Source: Oscillospiraceae bacterium (GTDB taxonomy: Bacteria; Bacillota; Clostridia; Oscillospirales; Oscillospiraceae). Taken from it: 64,000 nt of DNA. The DNA is taken from positions 62,001 to 126,000 of the forward strand of contig SVKV01000001.1 of NCBI GenBank assembly GCA_015068305.1. The letters are read 5' to 3'. Within the stretch, counting starts at the first letter, position 1, and each line of letters begins with the position of its first letter. A program made the translations under genes and the position numbers. A model generated the notes under the pieces. It worked only from the letters and a program-made list of their open reading frames with translations, did not search any database and was not told the DNA's origin. Of the stretch, positions 33,065 to 41,241 are shown one piece after another.

Positions 33065-33734
33065 AAAAGGGGATGGCCTGATCCTTTTGGGCATGCTGCT
33101 GATCTTTGCAGCCGGCGCGCTGACGGTATGGAATATGTACGATGAGAACCGGGCAAGACAGTCCGCGGAAACGGTGATAGAACAGCTGCAGGAAGAGCTG
33201 ACGGTCCAGACTCCTCCGGAAACAGTTCCGGAGGAAACCCAGCCGCCGGTTATTCCCGAAGAAACGGAGCCGCCGGAGCCGGTTCCCTATTACCGGCAGG
33301 AGCCGGTGGGGGAGATGCCCGCGAAGATGATCAGCGGCCGGCCCTATATCGGCGTGCTGTCCATTCCGGTTCTGGGGCTGGAGCTGCCGGTGATCCAGAC
33401 CTGGAACTATCAGGACCTGCGCAGATCCCCCTGCCGGTATGTGGGTTCTGCGTACACGGATGACCTGGTGATTGCGGCCCATAATTATCTGTCCCATTTC
33501 GGCAATCTGAAGAAACTCCAGACCGGAGATCAGATTCTGTTTACGGATATGGACGGAAATGTATTCACCTATGAGGTTGCGGTGCTGGAAACCCTGCAGC
33601 CGACGGCGGTGGAGGAGATGACCTCCGGTGAATGGCCCCTGTCGCTGTTTACCTGCACCATCGGCGGAAAGCTCCGGGTGACGGTACGGTGCGATCTGAT
33701 CGGAGAAGAAGAAAATCTGAACAGTCCGGCGTAA
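33054..33734 (+). CDS. Second sortase (housekeeping-like/accessory)
   Basis: A 226-residue sortase with one N-terminal membrane helix (about residues 7-25), a Pro/Glu-rich spacer (about 47-80) and the catalytic domain: His143 in IAAHNYL, Cys201 in LFTCTIGG and a candidate arginine in KLRVTVRC (Arg208 or Arg212). It lacks the C-terminal helix of class C. Its coupling to the LPQTG minor pilin suggests it anchors the pilus base to peptidoglycan. The overlapping start has a GAGGAA-type site. Confidence 0.88.
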   Translation: MRNKKGDGLILLGMLLIFAAGALTVWNMYDENRARQSAETVIEQLQEELTVQTPPETVPEETQPPVIPEETEPPEPVPYYRQEPVGEMPAKMISGRPYIGVLSIPVLGLELPVIQTWNYQDLRRSPCRYVGSAYTDDLVIAAHNYLSHFGNLKKLQTGDQILFTDMDGNVFTYEVAVLETLQPTAVEEMTSGEWPLSLFTCTIGGKLRVTVRCDLIGEEENLNSPA

Positions 33735-33801
33735 CCTGCCGGTCTGCTGACCAACGGAAAAGGCGGATTTCCGCTTTTTCGGAAAGTACGAGGTAACTGC
33801 C

Positions 33802-34638
33802 ATGATCTGCTCATACTGCGGCGCAGAAATTGATCAAAAAAGAGTATACTGCCTTGTCTGCGGCACCAGGCAGGAACCGGAAAGGGAAGTCCCGCAGCCG
33901 AAGCCGGTCCCGGAGACTCTGCCTGCAGTGCAGCCTCTTGAGGTAACTCCGGCCGTTCCGGACGCCGAGGAAGCGTTCCCCCGGACCCGGGCGGTGCTGG
34001 AGGAGCTTTTTGGACCCTTTGATCCGGAACCGGACAACGAAGTTTCCGGAGCATCGAATCCGGTGTTGCCGGTTACCCAGCCGGAGCAGGAAGAAGCGGA
34101 ACAGGAAGAGCCGGAGGAACTTCCGGTTTCTCCCAGATATTCTCCGGCCCCGCTGCGGCAGGATGTGAAGCCGCTGCCGCCGTTGGAAGAAGACGAGGCA
34201 ATTCCGGAGCAAAAGGCCGGGGAGGAACAGCCTGATGGCATTCGGGTGCAGCTTCCCGTGGGCAGAAGCTGGGTGAAGATGCTGCTGCTGGGTCTGATCA
34301 CGGCAGGAATTTATCCGACGGTGATCTGGTCCAGGATTGTGACGGAGCTGAATATCACCGCCAGCGGAAACGACGGAATGCGAACCATGCCCTATTTCGC
34401 CATGATGCTGCTCTCGCCGGTGACGCTGTTCATCTATCCCCTTGTCTGGATGCACCGGTTCTGCCGCCGGGTGGGAGCCCAGCTGCGTTTCCGGAACATC
34501 CGTTACCGGTTTGGTGCGAAGGATTTCTGGCTCTGGTGCGTTTTGGGCTGCCTGATCCTGGTGGGCCCGTTGGTCTTTGTCCATAAACTGATGAAATCCA
34601 TGAATTTCATCAATGCAAACTATAATACCTGCGGTTGA
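33802..34638 (+). CDS. Zinc-ribbon DUF4234 membrane protein, copy B
   Basis: A 278-residue paralogue of the 16814-17383 protein. The N-terminal zinc ribbon (CSYCGAEI... CLVCG) is joined by a long Pro/Glu-rich linker (about residues 24-140) to the same membrane domain: TAGIYPTVIWSRIVTELN, TLFIYPLVWMHRF and LGCLILVGPLVFVHKLM. Function is unknown. It closes the pilus locus, 67 bases after the second sortase, and a terminator follows. The acidic linker is the main difference from copy A. Confidence 0.75.
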   Translation: MICSYCGAEIDQKRVYCLVCGTRQEPEREVPQPKPVPETLPAVQPLEVTPAVPDAEEAFPRTRAVLEELFGPFDPEPDNEVSGASNPVLPVTQPEQEEAEQEEPEELPVSPRYSPAPLRQDVKPLPPLEEDEAIPEQKAGEEQPDGIRVQLPVGRSWVKMLLLGLITAGIYPTVIWSRIVTELNITASGNDGMRTMPYFAMMLLSPVTLFIYPLVWMHRFCRRVGAQLRFRNIRYRFGAKDFWLWCVLGCLILVGPLVFVHKLMKSMNFINANYNTCG

Positions 34639-34651
34639 TTCAAAAGAACAG

Positions 34652-34690
34652 GCGGTTTCCTGCCGATCTACGGGGGGAAACCGCTTTTTT
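34652..34690 (+). terminator. Terminator of the pilus locus
   Basis: GCGGTTTCC / GGAAACCGC with a 15-base loop followed by TTTTTT. Confidence 0.85.
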
Positions 34691-34706
34691 ATTTTGCGGA
34701 AGTCCA

Positions 34707-34735
34707 GTATAATCCTCCCTTCTTTACAAATAATA
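34707..34735 (+). promoter_or_regulatory. Candidate sigma-G/F promoter of spoVT
   Basis: GTATA (34707-34711), 17 bases, then AATAATA (34729-34735), which matches six of seven positions of the sigma-G -10 consensus CATWHTA. In Bacillus subtilis spoVT is a sigma-G gene, so the position and form fit. It is a visual match only. Confidence 0.45.
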
Positions 34736-34772
34736 GCATCGTAATTCGACTATTAACGAGGAGAGAAGATAT

Positions 34773-34949
34773 ATGAAAGCAACTGGTATCGTTCGCCGGG
34801 TCGACGACCTGGGCCGTATCGTCATTCCCAAGGAAATCAGAAGGACCCTCCGCATCCGGGAAGGTGACCCGCTGCTGAAAACATTGACAGTGTCAGATGG
34901 GTACTTATGGGCTATGGGAGAGCTGGGCAAGCGACTGCATAGTAAATGA
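34773..34949 (+). pseudogene. spoVT: spoVT 5' part, interrupted by mobile element
   Basis: The first 34 codons encode the start of stage V sporulation protein T: the AbrB-like MKATGIVRRVDDLGRIVIPK, then EIRRTLRIREGDPL. From codon 35 the frame enters the mobile element and adds 24 foreign residues before TGA at 34947. The last strands of the AbrB fold and the whole effector-binding domain are missing here; they lie 28.5 kb away at 63374-63817. SpoVT is a forespore regulator acting late in spore formation. The RBS (GAGGAG) and a sigma-G-like promoter are intact. A 58-residue product could be made but is unlikely to be functional. Confidence 0.92.
34860..34874 (+). repeat. attL of the spoVT element
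   Basis: GAAGGTGACCCGCTG matches the right-end copy (63362-63376) at 12 of 15 positions. The longest exact core is GACCC (34866-34870). The core contains a GA dinucleotide, as do the junctions of Tn4451-type elements moved by TnpX. Confidence 0.85.
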
Positions 34950-35036
34950 GCGAAAAAAGCAACGCGAACCTCGGATTATCTGGGTTTGTGAGCTTTATAA
35001 TAATGCGTATTGTCGAAACTTTTTGCAATTCTAATA

Positions 35037-35065
35037 TTGCGGGTTGTGAGATTGTGTGCTAGTAT
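35037..35065 (+). promoter_or_regulatory. Promoter of the element's AAA ATPase
   Basis: TTGCGG (35037-35042), a 17-base spacer and TAGTAT (35060-35065), 20 bases before the ATG. Confidence 0.6.
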
Positions 35066-35085
35066 AGTAGCGGAGGCGGTGTGAT

Positions 35086-36444
35086 ATGATCTTCAAAAGA
35101 AAGATTTACAATAGATTTCTGGCATGGAAAGCCGAATCCGGCGGAAAAAAAGCCCTGCTTGTGGAGGGCGCACGCCGAATTGGAAAGTCCACGGTGGTGG
35201 AAGAATTTGCAAAGCAGGAATATAAGAGCTATATTTTGATCGACTTTGCAAAAGCATCCGAGGATGAGAAATCCTATTTCCATCTGCACCTGAACGATCT
35301 GGATACCTTCTATATGCTGCTATCCGTGCAGTATGGTGTCGAGCTTCATCCCCGGGAAAGCCTGATTATCTTTGACGAAGTCCAGCTGTTCCCCAAGGCC
35401 AGGGAGGCAATCAAATATCTTGTGGCAGATGGCCGCTACGACTTCATTGAAACCGGTTCGCTGATCTCCATTAAAGAAAATGTCAAAGACATCGTGATCC
35501 CTTCCGAGGAGCGTCACATTAAGATGTATCCTATGGATTTCGAAGAATTCTGCTGGGCTTTGGGAGAGAAGCCTCTGATTCCATACATCCGCAGTTGCTT
35601 TGACAAGCGGGAACCGCTGGAGCGGAGCATCCACAACAAGGCTATGCTGCTGTTCAAACAGTATCTGCTGGTTGGCGGTATGCCTAAGGCTGTGGCAGAA
35701 TTTGTTGAGGGTCAGAAGAACTTCGGTGCGGCGGATATTGAAAAGCGGGATATTCTGGAGCTGTACCGCAGCGATATTATGAAGATCAAAGCGCAGTACC
35801 GGGCAAAGGTCCTGGCAATTTTTGATCAGATCCCCGGCCTGCTGTCCCGGCATGAGAAGCGGGTGGTGTTCAACCGCATCGTGGAAGGCTCCAGCGCGGA
35901 GCAATACGAGGAGACCTTCTTCTGGCTTTCCGATTCCATGGTCTGCAACGAATGCAGGCGGACCAATGATCCTAATGTGGGCTTGTCACTGAACGAGTCC
36001 GATACCTACATCAAATGCTATCTGGGGGATACCGGTCTGCTGGTCAGCCATGCCTTTGATGAAAATGAGCTTCTGGAGGATGAGGTCTACAAACAGATCC
36101 TTGCCGGGAAACTGGGACTGAACGAGGGTATGCTCTATGAGAATATGATCGCCCAGATGCTGGCCGCCAACGGACACCGCCTGTTCTTCTACACCCATTA
36201 TAACGAGGAAAAGAAGCGTAACGATATCGAAATCGATTTCATCATTTCTAACAACAGCAAGACCAAGTACAGGATGTATCCCATCGAGGTCAAGTCCGGC
36301 ACCAACTATACTACACAGTCCCTTCTGAAATTCCGGGAGAAATACAAGAGCCGGATCGGCGAATGCTATATCATCCATCCGCGCAATCTGACTGTCAAGG
36401 ATGACATCCTTTGCATCCCGCCCTATATGACGATTTGCCTGTAA
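35086..36444 (+). CDS. AAA ATPase with DUF4143 (nuclease-like) C-terminus
   Basis: A 452-residue protein of the common AAA_14/DUF4143 ATPase family. Walker A is EGARRIGKST near residue 28 and Walker B is SLIIFDEVQ near residue 90. The middle is helical. The C-terminal domain has a PD-(D/E)XK-like array: an acidic IDFIIS strand and IEVKSG. These proteins are frequent on genomic islands and may act in defence or as addiction-like ATPases, but none of these roles is established. It is the first intact gene at the left end of the element, with its own promoter and no partner gene. Confidence 0.8.
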   Translation: MIFKRKIYNRFLAWKAESGGKKALLVEGARRIGKSTVVEEFAKQEYKSYILIDFAKASEDEKSYFHLHLNDLDTFYMLLSVQYGVELHPRESLIIFDEVQLFPKAREAIKYLVADGRYDFIETGSLISIKENVKDIVIPSEERHIKMYPMDFEEFCWALGEKPLIPYIRSCFDKREPLERSIHNKAMLLFKQYLLVGGMPKAVAEFVEGQKNFGAADIEKRDILELYRSDIMKIKAQYRAKVLAIFDQIPGLLSRHEKRVVFNRIVEGSSAEQYEETFFWLSDSMVCNECRRTNDPNVGLSLNESDTYIKCYLGDTGLLVSHAFDENELLEDEVYKQILAGKLGLNEGMLYENMIAQMLAANGHRLFFYTHYNEEKKRNDIEIDFIISNNSKTKYRMYPIEVKSGTNYTTQSLLKFREKYKSRIGECYIIHPRNLTVKDDILCIPPYMTICL

Positions 36445-36760
36445 AGACCTTACCTATGTGAAAAACGGGGTTTAAAAACGTTACGAGCGTTTCTTTGTTG
36501 AGATGTGATTCCTTTCGCACGTGTGAACCAAACGACGAGAACCGGGAAAATTGACGTTGATTGTTCGACTATTGACTATACAGGCTGCTATCAAAACTGG
36601 GGAGGCCTAATCCGTACTTCAAGTTTTCCATCGGCTACGAGGAAGCTCAAGAGTATAGAAAAGCCAAGGGTCAGTATTTAAGACCCTCTCAGTGGGAAGA
36701 TCTCACCTGCGAGGTCTTTATCTGAATAAGTTTTATCCCGGGTTACCATTTGATATACTA
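36445..36760. other. Gap with gene-relic fragment
   Basis: No complete gene is seen. The frame ending TGA at 36722-36724 reads about 49 protein-like residues (including YFKFSIGYEEAQEYRKAKG) but lacks a start with a ribosome site, so it may be the tail of a decayed gene. The rest shows nothing recognisable. Confidence 0.4.
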
Positions 36761-36804
36761 CCCCCATAAGAGACAGTGAAAAAAGGAACTGTCTTTTATG
36801 GGGG
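36761..36804. repeat. Inverted repeat, IS150-like left end
   Basis: CCCCCATAAGAGACAGT (36761-36777) pairs with 36788-36804 with a single mismatch. It directly precedes the transposase OrfA remnant, as at the left end of IS3/IS150-type elements, and could also act as a protective hairpin. Confidence 0.65.
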
Positions 36805-36811
36805 TGTTTCA

Positions 36812-37174
36812 ATGTCCAAGAGGAAAAGGATAAAAGCAGAAGAAAAGATAAGTATAGCCCAAGCGTGCATAAGAGGAACAATAAGCATAAATGCAGCAGC
36901 AGAGAAGCTAGGTGTTCATCAAAGTGTGGTGGATGATTGGGTTCGCCAGTATGAAGCCGAGGGAGTACAAGCGTTTCTCCCACGGGCAGGAAATCGGCGA
37001 TATGATCCAGCGCTTAAGGAAACTGCAGTGAAAGACTATCTATCAGGAAGAGGTAGCCTGCGAGAGATTTGCAGAATTTACAAAATTCAATATTCCGGGA
37101 TACTATGCAAACCGATTGCCGGAACGATCTTTTATGCTGAAGAGTACAGCGTATTTGATGGGATAGGCGTCTGA
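36812..37174 (+). pseudogene. IS3/IS150-family transposase OrfA, truncated
   Basis: The frame from ATG 36812 encodes a helix-turn-helix OrfA: KAEEKISIAQACIRG, AAAEKLGVHQSVVDDWVRQYEAEG and a second HTH ending GSLREICRIYKI. After about residue 95 the homology breaks and the frame continues with unrelated residues to 37174. No OrfB (DDE) frame follows. The element is therefore a dead IS fragment near the left end of the mobile element, between the ATPase and the arabinose operon terminator. Confidence 0.8.
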
Positions 37175-37370
37175 TGAGCAGGCAGTGACCAAGCTCGTTT
37201 CTATCTTCCTTTTTCTCTTCGCAAAGATTGTCAGGCTCATATATATTGGTGCTGCACCTACAAATGCTACGATGATGGACCTAACAAAAAGGACAAATGT
37301 ACACCATGTGCTCTTTTGAGGTTTGAAATTGACAAAAGTATACTTCACTTTACTTGCAGTAAAATGTTCA

Positions 37371-37406
37371 GTGCGGGCACTCGCCCCTAACAGAGAGTGC
37401 CCGCAC
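37371..37406. terminator. Terminator of the arabinose operon
   Basis: A perfect 12-bp stem GTGCGGGCACTC / GAGTGCCCGCAC with a 12-base loop, 28 bases downstream of the araD stop on the minus strand. Confidence 0.8.
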
Positions 37407-37433
37407 CTTCAGAGAAAAAAGGAGTATGGCAAA

Positions 37434-38126
37434 TCAGTTTTGTCCGTAATAAGCGTTCTTGCCGTGTTTGCGCAAGTAGTGCTTATCCAGTAGTACCTGC
37501 TGCATGGTTTCCTTGCCAGGGGTAATGGTTTCCGTGTGGAATGCCATGAAGGCCAGTTCTTCGAGGACTACCGCATTGTGGACGGCATTGTGAGGGTCAG
37601 TTCCCCAAGTAAAGGGGCCATGAGAGTGGACAAGGACAGCAGGGATATCGTCAGGTTGCTTGCCTGTAAATGTCTCGATAATTACATTGCCGGTTTCCTT
37701 TTCGTATTCTCCCGCGATTTCCTCGGCAGTCATCTTCCGGGTGCAGGGAATCTCGCCGTAGAAATAGTCGCCATGGGTGGTGCCGTAGGCGGGAATGCCC
37801 CGGCCTGCCTGTGCCCAGCTGGTTGCCCAGCGGGAATGAGTATGGACAACACCGCCAATATTGGGGAACGCATTGTACAGCGCCACATGGGTTGCCATAT
37901 CGGAAGAGGGTTTCCACTTGCCTTCTACCTTTTCGCCGGTGGCAAGGGATACGACAACCATATCCTCGGGCTTCATGTTGTCGTATTCCACACCGCTGGG
38001 TTTGATTACCATCAGACCCTTCTCCCGGTCAACACCGGATACATTTCCCCAGGTAAAAGTCACAAGGCCATACTTGGGCAGTTCCAGATTCGCCTTGCAG
38101 ACGATTTCTTTTAATTCTTCCAGCAT
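37434..38126 (-). CDS. araD: L-ribulose-5-phosphate 4-epimerase
   Basis: A 230-residue class II aldolase-fold epimerase of exact AraD length. Zinc and catalytic marks are visible: TWGNVSG and KPSGV near residues 26-45, the zinc histidines in VHTHSRWAT, the [14 protein letters not shown] segment and [10 protein letters not shown]. It converts L-ribulose-5-phosphate to D-xylulose-5-phosphate, which enters the pentose phosphate pathway. It is the last gene of the minus-strand operon GH2, symporter, araB, araA, araD and is followed by a strong terminator. Confidence 0.96.
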   Translation of the reverse strand: MLEELKEIVCKANLELPKYGLVTFTWGNVSGVDREKGLMVIKPSGVEYDNMKPEDMVVVSLATGEKVEGKWKPSSDMATHVALYNAFPNIGGVVHTHSRWATSWAQAGRGIPAYGTTHGDYFYGEIPCTRKMTAEEIAGEYEKETGNVIIETFTGKQPDDIPAVLVHSHGPFTWGTDPHNAVHNAVVLEELAFMAFHTETITPGKETMQQVLLDKHYLRKHGKNAYYGQN

Positions 38127-38135
38127 AGGATCACC

Positions 38136-39608
38136 TTATTTCAGCTTCCATGCCAGATCGTTCAGGAACAGTTCCTTCTCCAGAGCGTCCATGGTGGTGT
38201 CCTTGGTGATGTGGACGAACTCGATGTCCATCATCTTGGCCCAGTCTTTCATCTGCTCTGCGGTCACGTCGTAAGAAAGAACCGTATGGTGTGCACCGCC
38301 TGCGGTGATCCAGCATTCCACGCCATCGGTCAGATTGGGCATGGCCTTCCACATGACTCTTGCAACAGGCAGGTTGGGCATGGGCAGGATGGGCTTGACG
38401 CAGACAATGTCCTGCACGATCAAGCGCAGGCGACCGCCCATGTCAATGAGAGAAACAACGATTGCATCGCCTTCCTTGCCCTCGAACACCAGACGGGCAG
38501 GGTCTTTTTCATTCATGCCGATGCCCAGATGGTGGGTCTCGATCTTGGGTTTTGCGTTGGGATCAGCCAAACTGGGGCAGACCTCCAGCATGTGAGCGCC
38601 CAGGCTATATTCCTGTCCCTCCACCAGATGATAAGTATAGTCCTCCATGAAGGCAGAAGCGCCGTTGCCGCCTTCACCCATAGCCTTCATGATGGCGGTC
38701 ATGGCGCTAACCTTCCAGTCGCCCTCGCCGCCGTAGCCATAGCCCTGAGCCATCAGGTGCTGAGAGGCAAGGCCGGGCAGCTGCTCCATGCCGTAAAGAT
38801 CCTGGAAAGTGTTGGAGAAAGCCTTGCAGCCGTTCTCGTCCAGCATCTTCTTCATAGCGATCTCTTCTCTTGCCTGATAGCGGATGGCAGCGATATTATC
38901 GGTGGCAATATCGTACTTGGAAGTATACTCGGCCATCAGGGCATCGATTTCTTCCTCAGTGACTTCATTCATAACCTTCACCAAATCGCCAACAGCCCAG
39001 GTGTTGACCTGCCAGCCCAGCTTGGTCTGAACTTCTACCTTGTCACCCTCGGTGACGGCAACTTCACGCATGTTATCGCCGAAACGCATGACCTTCAGGT
39101 TCTTGGACACAGCCACACCTACAGCGGACTTCATCCAGCTGCCAATGCGGTTCAAAACGTCAGGATTCTGCCAGTAGCCTGCAATGACCTTCCGGGGCAT
39201 TCTCAGGCGGGCGGCGATGAATCCATGCTCCCGGTCGCCGTGGGCGGCCTGGTTCAGGTTCATGAAGTCCATATCGATCTCGTCATTGGGGATCTCCTTG
39301 TTGTACTGGGTAGCGAAGTGGCAGTAGGGCTTCTGCAGGTTTGCCAGACCGTTGATCCACATCTTAGAGGGAGAGAAGGTATGGCACCATGTGATGATAC
39401 CGGCGCAGGAATCGTCGTAGTTTGCTTCCTTGATGATCTGAGTGATCTGAGCATTGGACATAGCGGTGACCTTATACACCAGAGGATAAGGCAGGGATTC
39501 ACTCATCTTTGCGGCCATCTCAGCGGCACGTTCCGCCACAGTCTTCAGGACTTCCTCGCCGTACAGGTCCTGAGAGCCGACCACAAACCAGAAATTATAT
39601 TTGCTCAT
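38136..39608 (-). CDS. araA: L-arabinose isomerase
   Basis: A 490-residue enzyme of standard AraA length. It starts YNFWFVVGSQDLYGEEVL, the family signature, and has CAGIITWCHTFSPSKMWI, HRQ-type metal residues in the central region and GAHMLEVCPS toward the C-terminus. It isomerises L-arabinose to L-ribulose in the cytoplasm with a divalent metal. AAGGAGG precedes the ATG at 39608. It lies nine bases ahead of araD and 12 bases behind araB. Confidence 0.97.
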   Translation of the reverse strand: MSKYNFWFVVGSQDLYGEEVLKTVAERAAEMAAKMSESLPYPLVYKVTAMSNAQITQIIKEANYDDSCAGIITWCHTFSPSKMWINGLANLQKPYCHFATQYNKEIPNDEIDMDFMNLNQAAHGDREHGFIAARLRMPRKVIAGYWQNPDVLNRIGSWMKSAVGVAVSKNLKVMRFGDNMREVAVTEGDKVEVQTKLGWQVNTWAVGDLVKVMNEVTEEEIDALMAEYTSKYDIATDNIAAIRYQAREEIAMKKMLDENGCKAFSNTFQDLYGMEQLPGLASQHLMAQGYGYGGEGDWKVSAMTAIMKAMGEGGNGASAFMEDYTYHLVEGQEYSLGAHMLEVCPSLADPNAKPKIETHHLGIGMNEKDPARLVFEGKEGDAIVVSLIDMGGRLRLIVQDIVCVKPILPMPNLPVARVMWKAMPNLTDGVECWITAGGAHHTVLSYDVTAEQMKDWAKMMDIEFVHITKDTTMDALEKELFLNDLAWKLK

Positions 39609-39620
39609 ATTATTTCCTCC

Positions 39621-41159
39621 TTAAATGACTTCAACAGCCTTGTGCTCCACTTCCAGAAGTTGCTTGTACTGCTTGATATATGTATTGAAACCGGCAACGT
39701 CAGCAGCCTCGGGAGCCAGAGTGGTACCCTTGGCATCTGCAAAAACATGGGCATTCAGGTAATCTTCCAGGGTCTCGCTCTCTGCTTTATTCACCATGTA
39801 AGCAGCAAGCAGGGCCATACCGTAGGGGCCGCCCTCACCTGCGGTTTCCATGCAGGTGACGGGAGCATTGCAGGCTGCAGCCAGATATTTCTGACCGACA
39901 ACAGGGGTCTTGAACAGGCCGCCGTGACCAGTAAGAGAATCGATAGCAACCTTCTCCTCCGCCAGAATGTCCATACCGATCTTCAGGGTGGACATGGTAG
40001 AATACAGAGTTGCCCGGAAGAAGTTGGCAAGGGTGAATTTGCTGTCAGGCTTACGGACCACCATGGGGCGGCCGGCATCCATATGGGTCACACCCTCACC
40101 TGCCATGTAGTTGCAAACGAAGATTCCACCGCAGTCAGGATCGCCCTCAAGGGATTTCTCATACAGCTTGGTGTACAACTCACCAGTAGAAGGTTCTGCA
40201 CCAAACAGTTCAGCAGTTTCCTTCAGAACGGAAACCCATGCATTGGAGTCGTTGGTGCAGTTGTTGCAGTGAACCATGGCAACGGGTTTGCCGGTGGGTG
40301 TAGTCACCAGGTCGATTTCCTCATATACCTTTTCCAGACTCTTTTCCAGAACCACCATGGAGAAGATGGAGGTACCCGCGGACACGTTACCCGTCCGGGG
40401 CGCAACGGCATTCGTTGCAGTCATGCCGGTTCCTGCATCGCCTTCAGCAGGAGCAAAGGGAATTCCGGGAGCCAGCTGATTATCCAGCATGGCAGCGCCC
40501 TGCTCGGTCAGCTTGCCAGCCTCCTCGCCTGCCACCAGAACTGCGGGCAGAATATCGGTCAGATTCTTCCAAGGCAGGTTTTTATCAGATACCAGATGAT
40601 CAAACTTCTTGAGCATCCCCTCATCGTAGCAGTTTTTCTCACTGTCAATGGGGAACATACCAGAGGCCTCGCCGATGCCGATGGCATTGACACCGGTCAG
40701 CATGTAATGCACATAGCCAGCCAGCGTAGTGATGTGGGCAATCCGTGAAATAAGCTCTTCACCATTCAGAACGGCCTGATACAGGTGCGCAATGCTCCAG
40801 CGCTGGGGAATGTTGAAGCCAAACAGTGCGGTCAGTTCCTCTGCTGCCTGTCCGGTGATGGTATTCTGCCAGGTACGAAAAGGCACCAGCAGATTCCAGT
40901 CCTTGTCAAAGGCTAAGTAGCCGTGCATCATGGCGCTGATGCCCACAGCCTGGATGTTATCACGGTTCTCAATGCCGGAAACTGCCGTTTTCAGTCCCTG
41001 CCAGACTTCCGCAAGATCATAGGTCCAAATGCCGTTTTCGTAGGTGCTCTTCCATGTATAGTCACCGGAAGAAATCGGGATATGCTTTTCGTCAATGGCT
41101 ACCGCCTTGATCCGGGTGGAACCAAGCTCGATGCCTAAATATGCCTTTTGCAAAGTCAT
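39621..41159 (-). CDS. araB: L-ribulokinase (FGGY family)
   Basis: A 512-residue FGGY carbohydrate kinase. The N-terminus has the ATP-binding GIELGSTRIKAVAID and SAMMHGYLAF. The second half has GDAGTGMTATNAV, SAGTSIFSMVV and the phosphate-binding GHGGLFKTPVVGQKYLA and GEGGPYGMALLAAY. The ATG at 41159 with AAGGAG is preferred over the upstream frame start. It phosphorylates L-ribulose between AraA and AraD; its operon neighbours make ribulokinase more likely than xylulokinase. The sequence resembles the Gram-positive branch rather than E. coli AraB. Confidence 0.9.
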   Translation of the reverse strand: MTLQKAYLGIELGSTRIKAVAIDEKHIPISSGDYTWKSTYENGIWTYDLAEVWQGLKTAVSGIENRDNIQAVGISAMMHGYLAFDKDWNLLVPFRTWQNTITGQAAEELTALFGFNIPQRWSIAHLYQAVLNGEELISRIAHITTLAGYVHYMLTGVNAIGIGEASGMFPIDSEKNCYDEGMLKKFDHLVSDKNLPWKNLTDILPAVLVAGEEAGKLTEQGAAMLDNQLAPGIPFAPAEGDAGTGMTATNAVAPRTGNVSAGTSIFSMVVLEKSLEKVYEEIDLVTTPTGKPVAMVHCNNCTNDSNAWVSVLKETAELFGAEPSTGELYTKLYEKSLEGDPDCGGIFVCNYMAGEGVTHMDAGRPMVVRKPDSKFTLANFFRATLYSTMSTLKIGMDILAEEKVAIDSLTGHGGLFKTPVVGQKYLAAACNAPVTCMETAGEGGPYGMALLAAYMVNKAESETLEDYLNAHVFADAKGTTLAPEAADVAGFNTYIKQYKQLLEVEHKAVEVI

Positions 41160-41241
41160 AAATGCTCCTTGTCTTTTAGATTTTGCAAAATCCGCCATGT
41201 AAGGATATTACATGGCGGATTGCAGGAATCATATACGTTGT

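Noticed and set aside
37103..37348. 81-codon minus-strand frame with hydrophobic stretch
   Set aside because: It lies in the scar after the IS fragment, has no ribosome site, and partly overlaps the OrfA remnant; I could not assign it.
38211..40748. 845-codon plus-strand open frame opposite araA and araB
   Set aside because: araA and araB are unmistakable on the other strand; the antisense frame is a codon-bias artefact.
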